In this document: in pieces, positions 8,141 through 14,207 of the stretch
Layout of the letters: every line of letters starts with the position of its first letter
Numbering within the stretch: position 1 is the stretch's first letter
DNA from: an uncultured Ignavibacteria bacterium
GTDB lineage: Bacteria; Bacteroidota; Ignavibacteria; Kapaibacteriales; UBA2268
DNA length: 16,027 nt
NCBI GenBank assembly: GCA_903911805.1
Contig: CAIWET010000567.1
Location: 1 to 16,027 of the forward strand
Direction of reading: 5' to 3'
Notes under the pieces: model-generated
What the model was told of the DNA's origin: nothing
The model's database searches: none
Seen by the model: the letters and a program-made list of their open reading frames with translations, nothing else
Translations under genes and position numbers: made by a program

Positions 8141-8314
8141 TTAACATTAAAAACATCTGCTAAAATTAGTAGCTATATTAATGAATCCATAAGAAAAGTT
8201 ATAATGGATTCTTTGGGTATTGTAAAAATGTATAATATCAATAGCGGTAAAGTTACACAAGAAAAATGTGTAAAAGGAGGCAATTCAGTTTGCGAATATC
8301 ATATTACTTGGTAA
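8141..8314 (+). pseudogene. Probable 3' remnant of a ligand-sensor domain gene
   Basis: Within the 406-base gap 7984-8389 one plus-strand frame stays open from a TGA at 8138-8140 to TAA at 8312-8314. Its final part reads YINESIRKVIMDSLG, then KCVKGGNSVCEYHITW and stop. An ending of the form G-N/D-x-x-C-E-Y-x-I-x-W resembles the end of sensory domains attached to signalling kinases and cyclases. No upstream start or N-terminal portion is present; an internal ATG at 8204 would give only 36 residues. Preceding DNA (7984-8140) is AT-rich with stops and holds the minus-strand leader of the MEDS gene. I read this as the decayed tail of a sensor gene; a genuine 36-residue peptide is the alternative. 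Family assignment is from memory of the motif. Confidence 0.4.
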
Positions 8315-8341
8315 TATTACATTTTCATTGAAATTTTCACA

Positions 8342-8373
8342 AAAAAAGGTAAATCAATTGATTTACCTTTTTT
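8342..8373. terminator. Perfect-palindrome bidirectional terminator
   Basis: A 32-nt perfect palindrome: A6, GGTAAATCAA, then its exact complement ending in T6, centred between 8357 and 8358. It can terminate both the minus-strand operon ending at 8390 and any plus-strand transcript of the sensor remnant. Confidence 0.85.
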
Positions 8374-8389
8374 GTTTTTACAAAACAAC

Positions 8390-8659
8390 TCATTTATTTT
8401 CGTCCATTCTATCTTTTTCTCTTTGCTTTCGCTTATCTTCATCAATAATTGTCTTGAAGAAGCTATAAAAACCGACTATAATTCCTGTTATCGATAATGT
8501 CATCAACCAAGTTGGTGACGTTGCATAAGTGCTATCTATCCACCAGCCTAAAAGTGACAATCCCAAAACAGAACCTGAAAGTTGATAAGAAGCTGAGATA
8601 TAAATGTTTGAAGAAAAATCCGGGATTTTTGGTTTCAATATTTCTGGGATTTTTGCCAT
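8390..8659 (-). CDS. AtpZ/AtpI-like two-helix membrane protein
   Basis: This 89-residue protein has two predicted membrane helices (about 22-41 and 50-70) joined by GWWIDSTYATSP and a charged C-terminal tail. The G-W/Y-W-x-D...TSP turn and the GIIVGF segment in helix 2 resemble the AtpZ/AtpI family (F-type ATPase gene 1), small proteins normally encoded at the head of atp operons and implicated in Mg2+/Ca2+ handling or rotor assembly. Here the gene is last in the sodium-pump operon, 26 bases after oadB, with no ATPase genes in view. It may assist pump assembly or ion supply, or may simply be a relocated ATPase accessory gene. The leader GAAAAAAGAGAAATAA gives only a weak Shine-Dalgarno. A palindromic terminator follows. 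Confidence 0.68.
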   Translation of the reverse strand: MAKIPEILKPKIPDFSSNIYISASYQLSGSVLGLSLLGWWIDSTYATSPTWLMTLSITGIIVGFYSFFKTIIDEDKRKQREKDRMDENK

Positions 8660-8685
8660 TTATTTCTCTTTTTTCTTTACATAAA

Positions 8686-9903
8686 TTACTTCAACATTGG
8701 CACCAAAGTTACATATAATGCCGTTAATATTGCAGACGTAATTACTCCGCTTATATTAGCTCCCAATGCAAGAGGCAATATTATTTCGTGTGGATTAACT
8801 TCAGAAACTGATTTCTGAGCTACTTTGGCTGTTGTTGGAACGCAACTTACTGCTGCAATACCAATTGTTGGGTTAAACTGCCCTTTAGTAAAGAAGTAAA
8901 CTATATAACCGCCAACAATTCCACCAATTCCAGAGAGAAGTAATGAGGTTATTCCAAGAATTAAGATTAATAGAATTTTTGGATTTAAAATTGTATTGGC
9001 TTCGCAAAGCACTCCAAGCAATAATCCCAAGAAAAATGTACTTCCATATAGAATTGGACCATCAATTAATTTAATAAATGTTTCAATTCCTGCTTCTCTA
9101 ACTGCAACTCCTACGAATAATGAAAGGAAGAGTGGTGCCGCTACGGGGAACAAAATACACAATACTGCACTTGCTATCACAGAAAAAGCAAGCTTTTCGC
9201 CAGAAGTAATTTTATCCATCTTTTTTGCAGGTGGCATTTTCATTCCTCTGATTTTTTTAGGGATCAGAAGTTTAATGAGATATGGATAGCCACCATACGT
9301 CAATCCGAGATAAAGATATGCCACAACTGTGATAGGCACAAATAATTCTTTTGATAGGATTAACGACGTATAAAGCACCATAGGCCCGTCTGCTCCGCCA
9401 ACCATAGCAATTGATGCAGCATCATTATAACTTAATCCACAAGCAACAGCAATTGGGAATGTGGCTATTGTACCAAATTCTGCACAAAGCGCCAAAAACA
9501 TACTTAAAAATGGACGTGCTAATAAATAACCAACATCTAATAAAACACCGATGCCCATAAATACTAAGCAAGCAATTAAGCCATTACTAAAAGTGAATGT
9601 ATAAATCGGTTGAAGAAAATCAATTTGTAATATATTCATTAAATGACTTGGCTCTGAAGCCAAAGGGTCTAAAAATAATGTACCGTGCTTTCCACCATCT
9701 AAGAATAGAACACCTGCGTTAACTGCAGTCATTCCAATTCCCATTGGAATCATTAATAACGGTTCCAATACGCCTTTTTTTCCAAGATAAACAAGTAACA
9801 TTCCAAGAAAAATAAGCACTACTCTACCAATAAGAATATTCATTGGTGAATCGAATAATGTACCAAATCCCTGAAATATTTTTCCTAATAAGCTAAAATC
9901 CAT
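8686..9903 (-). CDS. oadB: Na+-translocating decarboxylase subunit beta (OadB family)
   Basis: This 405-residue polytopic inner-membrane protein carries out decarboxylation of carboxybiotin coupled to Na+ export. It matches OadB/MmdB/GcdB in length and motifs: GGADGP at residues 169-174 with Asp172, corresponding to the essential aspartate of Klebsiella OadB; SCVPTTAKVAQK at 353-364; and GANISGVITSA at 381-391 with Asn383 and Ser390, counterparts of residues implicated in Na+ binding. Many hydrophobic helices are evident throughout, and the LYGSTFFLGLLLGVLCEANTI region matches the second half of the family fold. It is the fifth gene of the operon, 20 bases after the 41-residue membrane protein gene. 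The acyl-CoA-type carboxyltransferase in the operon favours methylmalonyl-CoA rather than oxaloacetate as the substrate of the complex. Confidence 0.95.
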   Translation of the reverse strand: MDFSLLGKIFQGFGTLFDSPMNILIGRVVLIFLGMLLVYLGKKGVLEPLLMIPMGIGMTAVNAGVLFLDGGKHGTLFLDPLASEPSHLMNILQIDFLQPIYTFTFSNGLIACLVFMGIGVLLDVGYLLARPFLSMFLALCAEFGTIATFPIAVACGLSYNDAASIAMVGGADGPMVLYTSLILSKELFVPITVVAYLYLGLTYGGYPYLIKLLIPKKIRGMKMPPAKKMDKITSGEKLAFSVIASAVLCILFPVAAPLFLSLFVGVAVREAGIETFIKLIDGPILYGSTFFLGLLLGVLCEANTILNPKILLILILGITSLLLSGIGGIVGGYIVYFFTKGQFNPTIGIAAVSCVPTTAKVAQKSVSEVNPHEIILPLALGANISGVITSAILTALYVTLVPMLK

Positions 9904-9923
9904 AATATTGCCATTTCAAAAAA

Positions 9924-10049
9924 TTAGTTTTTTTCATTTTTTTTAAATAATTTTAGTGCAAAGAAGATACCTTTAATAAGCAATACTACAAAAAATGCAA
10001 TAATTGCTCCACCTCCATACACAGTCAACGCCAATGTGATCGAATCCAT
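9924..10049 (-). CDS. 41-residue single-helix membrane protein of the pump operon
   Basis: This small gene fills the 157-base gap between the biotin carrier and oadB genes. The peptide begins MDSITLALTVYGGGAII, continues as an uninterrupted hydrophobic helix through about residue 35, and ends in a lysine-rich tail (KKNEKN), predicting one membrane span with the C-terminus in the cytoplasm. A strong Shine-Dalgarno, AGGAGAAG at 10062-10055, lies 5 nt before the ATG and overlaps the TAG stop of the carrier gene, implying coupled translation. Clean reading frame, signal and position make it a real gene. It is far shorter than OadG and lacks its soluble tail. It is also unlike the small soluble subunits described for Veillonella methylmalonyl-CoA decarboxylase as I remember them. 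Role inferred: an assembly or stabilising subunit of the pump. Confidence 0.8.
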   Translation of the reverse strand: MDSITLALTVYGGGAIIAFFVVLLIKGIFFALKLFKKNEKN

Positions 10050-10054
10050 ATTAA

Positions 10055-10062
10055 CTTCTCCT
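10055..10062 (-). promoter_or_regulatory. Strong ribosome binding site overlapping the carrier stop codon
   Basis: AGGAGAAG on the minus strand, 5 nt before the ATG of the 41-residue membrane protein, shares bases with the TAG stop of the biotin carrier gene (10061-10063). It is the best Shine-Dalgarno in the window and is the main evidence that the short gene is translated. Confidence 0.75.
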
Positions 10063-10465
10063 ATTCAAATTCGCAGAGAGTTTGATTTTGATCTACCGGA
10101 TCGCCGATATTTACTAAAATTTTAGCAATTTTTCCTGTTTTAGCTGAATATATATTTGTTTTCATTTTCATTGTTTCTAATGCCATAATTTTATCTCTTT
10201 CCTGCACCATATCGCCAATTTTTACATAAATTTCCATTACTTTTCCATTTACTGGAGAGCCTTGAGAATTTTTTGGAGTTACTGGAGCGCTTGGACGAGC
10301 AATAATAACTGTATCGCTTTCGGGATTTTGTATCCCGTAATTTTCTGCTCTGAATAAAGAAGGATTGTAAAATTGCTGAGATTGCTGAACATCTTCGCCA
10401 TCATCAATCACTTCTACTTCTACATCATATTTTTTTCCGTTAACGGAAATTACCATTTTTTTCAT
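10061..10465 (-). CDS. Biotin carboxyl carrier protein of the decarboxylase
   Basis: This is the biotinylated subunit that shuttles CO2 from the carboxyltransferase to OadB. The biotinyl domain occupies about residues 65-134 with the attachment motif ETMKM at 97-101 (biotin on Lys100), preceded by the folded half-repeat beginning SPVNGKVMEIYVKIGD. An N-terminal segment with VNGKKYDVEVE (residues 8-18) and a flexible linker (21-65) matches carriers of methylmalonyl-CoA and related decarboxylases. The longest open frame begins at 10507, inside the preceding gene. I prefer the ATG at 10465, which lies 10 nt after the upstream stop and gives MKKMVISVNG, the typical start; an ATG three codons later is also possible. 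No strong Shine-Dalgarno is seen. Confidence 0.92.
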   Translation of the reverse strand: MKKMVISVNGKKYDVEVEVIDDGEDVQQSQQFYNPSLFRAENYGIQNPESDTVIIARPSAPVTPKNSQGSPVNGKVMEIYVKIGDMVQERDKIMALETMKMKTNIYSAKTGKIAKILVNIGDPVDQNQTLCEFE

Positions 10466-10475
10466 AATAATCTTA

Positions 10476-10802
10476 TTATCTATGTGGAACACTATGAGAC
10501 ATAACATTTGCTCTTCCGGCTCTTGCCCAATCTGATTTGGTAGAATCCGATAAGAAACTTATTTTTTTTATTTTTACTTTTTGATTTAATACTGAAAAAG
10601 CTGCAGCCGAAATTACTGCAATTAATTCATCATCATCTTCAATTTTTATTTGTTTAGACACAATTGCGGATTCAAATTCTTTAAATTTTTGAATTACAGT
10701 CTTTTCTTCTGGATGATTATAATCATAGAGTTTGCTAGCGGCAAATCTCATCAAGAATAAAATAACCGACATCACTACAAAGAATATTAAAATACCTTCC
10801 AT
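10476..10802 (-). CDS. oadG: OadG-family small membrane subunit (gamma/delta type)
   Basis: This 108-residue protein has one N-terminal membrane helix (about residues 3-20), then a cytosolic tail. The tail contains DDDELIAVISAAAFSVL (57-73) and ends with SDWARAGRANVMSHSV, the pattern of OadG/MmdD subunits, where W-A-R-A-G-R precedes a conserved terminal motif. In the known complexes this subunit anchors the carboxyltransferase and biotin carrier to the membrane protein OadB. A Shine-Dalgarno AAAGGAAAA precedes the ATG, 10 bases after the carboxyltransferase stop. Metal-ligand histidines found at the C-terminus of Klebsiella OadG may correspond to the SHSVPH here; that comparison is tentative. 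Confidence 0.85.
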   Translation of the reverse strand: MEGILIFFVVMSVILFLMRFAASKLYDYNHPEEKTVIQKFKEFESAIVSKQIKIEDDDELIAVISAAAFSVLNQKVKIKKISFLSDSTKSDWARAGRANVMSHSVPHR

Positions 10803-10812
10803 AATTTTTCCT

Positions 10813-12363
10813 TTATAATGGTATTAATCCGTGTTTTTTCATTGGTCTCAATTCTCTTTTATTCTTTAAAGATTCGAGTGCAATGCTCAAATATTGCCTT
10901 GTTTTCTTTGGCTCTAATATAGTATCAATCATACCAATTGCAGCTGCAGGATAAGGACTTGCAAATTGTTGACGATATTGGTCAATTAATTCCGCTCTTT
11001 TTGTTTTTGGGTCTTCTGAATTTTTAATTTCATCTTTAAAAATAACTGAAACAGCTCCTTCAGCACCCATAACAGCAATTTCTGCTGAAGGCCAGGCAGC
11101 AACTCTATCTGCTCCCAAGCTTTTAGCACCCATTGCTAGGTATGCTCCACCATAAGCTTTTCTTATGATAATTGAAATTTTTGGAACTGTAGTTGCTGAA
11201 AATGAAAATAGCATTTTAGCACCGTGACGAATAATTCCACCAAATTCCTGCTCTACTCCTGGTAAAAATCCGGGAACATCTACAAATGAAATAATTGGAA
11301 TATTGAAAGCATTGCAAAATCTTATAAATCTTGATGATTTGTCGGAAGCGTCAATATCAATAGCGCCAAATTTTTCAATTGGTTGATTTGCTACAATTCC
11401 GACAACTTTTCCGTTTAATCGTGCAAATGCTACAATCATATTTGGAGCAAAGTGCTTTTGAATTTCCATTATTGAATTTGGATCAAAAATTCTATACAAA
11501 ACATCATACATATCATAAGGTTCGCGTGGGTCGTCTGGAATAATTGTATTAAGCGTTTCATCTTCAAAAATAGTCAAATCACCTGGACCAATCATTGGCG
11601 GTTCCTCGGTATTATTCGATGGAAGATAAGACAATAATCTTTGGGTGATTTCGATTGCGTCGGCATCATCACGAGCAATAAAGTGAATATTTCCGCTGTG
11701 AGTTGCCTGAGCATAAGCTCCACCAAGTTCTTCTGCGGAAATAACTTCGCCAGTTGCTTCTTTGATTACATGAGGACCAGCAATAAACATTTTTCCAATT
11801 TTATCAACCATAATGATAAAATCAGTTAATGCAGGAGAATAAGCTGCACCACCGGCACAAGGACCTGCAATAATAGAAATTTGGGGCACTACTCCCGAGA
11901 GAAGTGTATTATGATAAAAAATCTCGCCATAACCATTTAAGGAATGAATACCTTCTTGTATTCTTGCTCCACCACTATCATTGAATGATATAAAAGGAGC
12001 ACCATTTTTCAAAGCCATTTGCATCATTTGGCAAACTTTCCAGGCGTGTCTTCCGCCAACGCTTCCACCCATTACGGTGAAATCCTGAGAAGAAGTATAT
12101 ACCAATCTGCCATTTACAGCACCCAATCCGGTGATAACACCGTCGCCGGATAAATCTTCATTAATCTCGAAAGAAGACTCTCCGTTTTTTACAAAAGTAA
12201 AAATTTCATCGTAAAAACCTTGATCGAACAAAAAATGCAATCTCTCTCTAGCAGTCATTTTGTTGAGTTTGTGTTGTGCCTCAGTTTTATCTAAGCCACC
12301 ACCGAGAAGGGCATTCGAGTGTTTGTCCTTAAGTTCTTCGATCTTTTCTTTAATCGTAGCCAT
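10813..12363 (-). CDS. mmdA: Methylmalonyl-CoA decarboxylase carboxyltransferase (MmdA/PccB family)
   Basis: This 516-residue acyl-CoA carboxyltransferase transfers CO2 between an acyl-CoA and biotin. It has the double crotonase fold of the family: the N-half oxyanion region GGARIQEGIHSLNGYGEIF around 131-149 and GPCAGGAAYSPALTDF at 167-182, and the C-half PGFLPGVEQEFGGIIRHGAK at 364-383 and RKAYGGAYLAMGAKSLGAD at 401-419. Length matches MmdA and PccB, about 510 residues. The same subunit serves propionyl-CoA carboxylase, but no biotin carboxylase gene is present and OadB/OadG genes follow, favouring an Na+-pumping decarboxylase. Oxaloacetate decarboxylase α is excluded because it uses a TIM-barrel transferase. 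Glutaconyl-CoA is less likely. It is first in the operon, with a good promoter about 37 bases upstream. Confidence 0.93.
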   Translation of the reverse strand: MATIKEKIEELKDKHSNALLGGGLDKTEAQHKLNKMTARERLHFLFDQGFYDEIFTFVKNGESSFEINEDLSGDGVITGLGAVNGRLVYTSSQDFTVMGGSVGGRHAWKVCQMMQMALKNGAPFISFNDSGGARIQEGIHSLNGYGEIFYHNTLLSGVVPQISIIAGPCAGGAAYSPALTDFIIMVDKIGKMFIAGPHVIKEATGEVISAEELGGAYAQATHSGNIHFIARDDADAIEITQRLLSYLPSNNTEEPPMIGPGDLTIFEDETLNTIIPDDPREPYDMYDVLYRIFDPNSIMEIQKHFAPNMIVAFARLNGKVVGIVANQPIEKFGAIDIDASDKSSRFIRFCNAFNIPIISFVDVPGFLPGVEQEFGGIIRHGAKMLFSFSATTVPKISIIIRKAYGGAYLAMGAKSLGADRVAAWPSAEIAVMGAEGAVSVIFKDEIKNSEDPKTKRAELIDQYRQQFASPYPAAAIGMIDTILEPKKTRQYLSIALESLKNKRELRPMKKHGLIPL

Positions 12364-12399
12364 TTTTCACATTGTTAAAAAATCAAACAATAACGAGTT

Positions 12400-12431
12400 C
12401 AAAATTACACACTTTTAATTTTAAAACCAAA
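12400..12431 (-). promoter_or_regulatory. Putative Bacteroidota-type promoter of the sodium-pump operon
   Basis: On the minus strand TTTG (12431-12428), 20 nt, then TAATTTTG (12407-12400) match both elements of the Bacteroidota primary promoter at consensus spacing. Transcription would begin near 12393, leaving a leader of about 30 bases before the carboxyltransferase ATG, which itself has no evident Shine-Dalgarno. Confidence 0.5.
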
Positions 12432-12477
12432 GAAAAAGGAAAAAAAATTGGAATTAATGATAATTTAGGTTATCTGA

Positions 12478-12563
12478 ATAGCGGACTAATTATATTTTAG
12501 GCTTTAACTTGTTTAAAATATCAAGATTTTATATAAACACTACATCAAATGAACTATAAAATT
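12478..12563. repeat. 86-bp repeat X, copy 1
   Basis: The copy begins ATAGCGGACTAATTATA and ends with the same 24 bases (CTACATC to AAAATT) that form the 3' end of the lipoprotein gene, including its stop codon. It differs from copy 3 at one position. The match with copy 2 continues about 16 bases further (GTGCCAAAAAGAATTT). Confidence 0.85.
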
Positions 12564-12591
12564 GTGCCAAAAAGAATTTCTTCAGATGAGC

Positions 12592-12608
12592 CCCACCTTC
12601 AAGGTGGG
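12592..12608. repeat. Solitary REP-like palindrome
   Basis: CCCACCTTCAAGGTGGG is a perfect odd palindrome centred on C12600, flanked by AGATGAGC and CTATATCT. It shares the core CCACCTTCAAGGTGG with four further copies downstream. It lies in a 97-bp stretch present between X copies 1 and 2 but missing between copies 2 and 3. Confidence 0.8.
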
Positions 12609-12680
12609 CTATATCTTCTTTTATCTTTGCTCCAAATTAAACGTAGATTCCTGCTTTCGCAGAAATGACAATGTTTCCTC

Positions 12681-12768
12681 AGATGAACTCCACCTTGAAG
12701 GTGGAGCCCATCTTTAGTAAAGTTTCTTCGTCTTCTGATGGAGTTCACCTTCAAGGTGGGCTCCATCT
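12681..12768. repeat. Paired REP-like palindromes (BIME-like), copy 1
   Basis: Two palindromes, CTCCACCTTGAAGGTGGAG at 12688-12706 and CACCTTCAAGGTG at 12746-12758, lie in opposite orientation inside a larger imperfect inverted repeat running from AGATGAACTCC to GGCTCCATCT. The 88-bp block recurs at 12903-12990, 222 bp away. Paired inverted palindromes of this kind resemble BIMEs mobilised by REP-associated transposases; none is encoded here. Confidence 0.8.
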
Positions 12769-12796
12769 ATAAAATAATTGAATTATGAAAAATGAT

Positions 12797-12882
12797 ATAG
12801 CGGACTAATTATATTTCAAGCTTTAACTTGTTTAAATTTTCAAGATTTTATATAAACACTACATCAAATGAACTATAAAATT
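12797..12882. repeat. 86-bp repeat X, copy 2
   Basis: This is the most diverged copy, differing from the others at a few positions around 12817-12840, but it keeps the same boundaries and the 24 bases identical to the lipoprotein gene end. It starts 319 bp after copy 1 and 222 bp before copy 3. Confidence 0.85.
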
Positions 12883-12902
12883 GTGCCAAAAAGAATTTCC
12901 TC

Positions 12903-12990
12903 AGATGAACTCCACCTTGAAGGTGGAGCCCATCTTTAGTAAAGTTTCTTCGTCTTCTGATGGAGTTCACCTTCAAGGTGGGCTCCATCT
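12903..12990. repeat. Paired REP-like palindromes (BIME-like), copy 2
   Basis: This is a duplicate of the 88-bp block at 12681-12768, with palindromes at 12910-12928 and 12968-12980. Together with repeat X it forms a unit of 222 bp. No protein is plausible anywhere in 12364-13080. Confidence 0.8.
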
Positions 12991-13018
12991 ATAAAATAAT
13001 TGAATTATGAAAAGTAAT

Positions 13019-13104
13019 ATAGCGGACTAATTATATTTTAGGCTTTAACTTGTTTAAAATTTCAAGATTTTATATAAACACTACATCAAATGAACTATAA
13101 AATT
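13019..13104. repeat. 86-bp repeat X, copy 3, overlapping the lipoprotein gene end
   Basis: The final 24 bases (13081-13104) encode the last seven residues (NFIVHLM read partly through the boundary) and the stop of the lipoprotein gene on the minus strand. The remaining 62 bases are its immediate downstream flank. This copy is probably the source of copies 1 and 2. Confidence 0.85.
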
Positions 13105-13977
13105 AATATATGAATTGTCATTTGCATTAATTAAGGTATATAGTGAACGTATTTCAATTCGTTTTGAAGGGTAGCCTGAACGATAATTGTTATAAATTAC
13201 TAATCCATTAATCTTTTTCATTAAATCAGGTCCAGTAATTTTGGAACTATATGTTTTTTCGTCAATTTTTTTGAATTCCATATTATTTGCACTAAATTTA
13301 TAATTAGAATAATCCATTGTCCAAGTTTCATTTTTTCTTACATAAACAAGATTTGTTGATAAATTGAAAAGTTTGTTTTTGCTATTGTAATAAATTAAAG
13401 CCTCTGAGATGGAAGCAATAAACAAGTTATAAAATACTAAAGTTGATGGTTGAGTTAAACTTACTCCTGTAGTTGATGTGGATACTCCATCAACTTTAAA
13501 TTTTGCTAATGTGGACTTATAATCTTCAGTAGTACTTCCGTTTTCAATTTGTATTTTAAATAATAAATCATTATATTCTAATTCACAATATGAAATATTG
13601 ATAAAAATATCTCTAACCGGGCTATTATAGATTATTCTATCAAAAGTTGTTAGACAAGTATCTTTCTCCAAAATAAAGCTTAATTTGTATTTACCTGTTG
13701 ACAAATCAGGGGCATCTACTTTCAAAGTTGTATCATTGATAATTTGGACATTTTTTTGTAATATGGTATCAAATTTTACCGCTAATATTTTAAAAGTTGA
13801 AAAACCCTTACCATAGATATAGAAAGGATAATTAGCAAATATTGTGTCTTGTTGTATTGAAGTTACTTCCAATCCATTAATAGGATGAACAGGATCATCA
13901 ACACAAGATTGAAAAAAACAATATAATATTATCATTCCTACAAAGTGAGCAATGTTTTTGAGGAGAGGTCTTTTCAT
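13081..13977 (-). CDS. Exported lipoprotein with an IPT/TIG-like domain, function unknown
   Basis: This 298-residue protein has a lipoprotein signal: basic MKRPLLKN, a hydrophobic core (GMIILYCFF) and a lipobox-like FQSC with Cys25 as the likely acylated residue. Next, residues about 35-110 (LEVTSIQQDTIFANYPFYIYGKGF, then LKVDAPDLSTGKYKLSF) have the strand pattern and G-x-G-F turn of an IPT/TIG immunoglobulin-like domain. The remaining 190 residues are polar, rich in Asn, Ser, Tyr and Lys, and I do not recognise them. A good Shine-Dalgarno, AAAGGATG, precedes the ATG. It is transcribed divergently from miaB with no functional partner nearby. The end of the coding sequence is part of a three-copy repeat. 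It is probably anchored in the outer membrane and surface-related, by analogy only. Confidence 0.72.
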   Translation of the reverse strand: MKRPLLKNIAHFVGMIILYCFFQSCVDDPVHPINGLEVTSIQQDTIFANYPFYIYGKGFSTFKILAVKFDTILQKNVQIINDTTLKVDAPDLSTGKYKLSFILEKDTCLTTFDRIIYNSPVRDIFINISYCELEYNDLLFKIQIENGSTTEDYKSTLAKFKVDGVSTSTTGVSLTQPSTLVFYNLFIASISEALIYYNSKNKLFNLSTNLVYVRKNETWTMDYSNYKFSANNMEFKKIDEKTYSSKITGPDLMKKINGLVIYNNYRSGYPSKRIEIRSLYTLINANDNSYINFIVHLM

Positions 13978-14207
13978 TATTTCATCCTTTTAAATTATAA
14001 AATTCAATCAAATAACTAATGAAGTAATAATAATTAAAATTATCTACTTTTTATAAACGTCAACTTAAGTGATTTATTGAAATTATCATTATATTGATAT
14101 CTTTTTGAATAATTTTTTTCCATCCAAAAACAATTTAATTTTAAATATTAAGTCTTTAACTCACTTAATAATAAGGGTTTATTAAATATTATTTAAATTT
14201 ATTGAAA
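13978..14207. other. Divergent intergenic region between lipoprotein and miaB genes
   Basis: This 230-base AT-rich gap must hold both promoters. The minus side has the Shine-Dalgarno of the lipoprotein gene. I find no exact TAnnTTTG element for either gene, no hairpin of note and no small gene. Confidence 0.5.

Noticed and set aside
8497..8718. Plus-strand frame opposite the AtpZ-like gene and the 3' end of oadB.
   Set aside because: It is antisense to clear membrane-protein coding sequence and has no family resemblance or ribosome binding site.
10466..10507. Upstream start at 10507 for the biotin carrier (MLCLIVFHID...).
   Set aside because: Those codons lie inside the OadG-like gene in another frame; the family N-terminus begins at the ATG at 10465.
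12478..13104. Regularly spaced repeats suggesting a CRISPR array.
   Set aside because: Repeats are 86-88 bp, only three copies, and the intervening DNA is itself repeated and palindromic; there are no cas genes.
14202..14207. TTG start two codons upstream for miaB.
   Set aside because: The ATG at 14208 places the conserved IETYGCQMN at the normal distance from the start and there is no Shine-Dalgarno favouring TTG.
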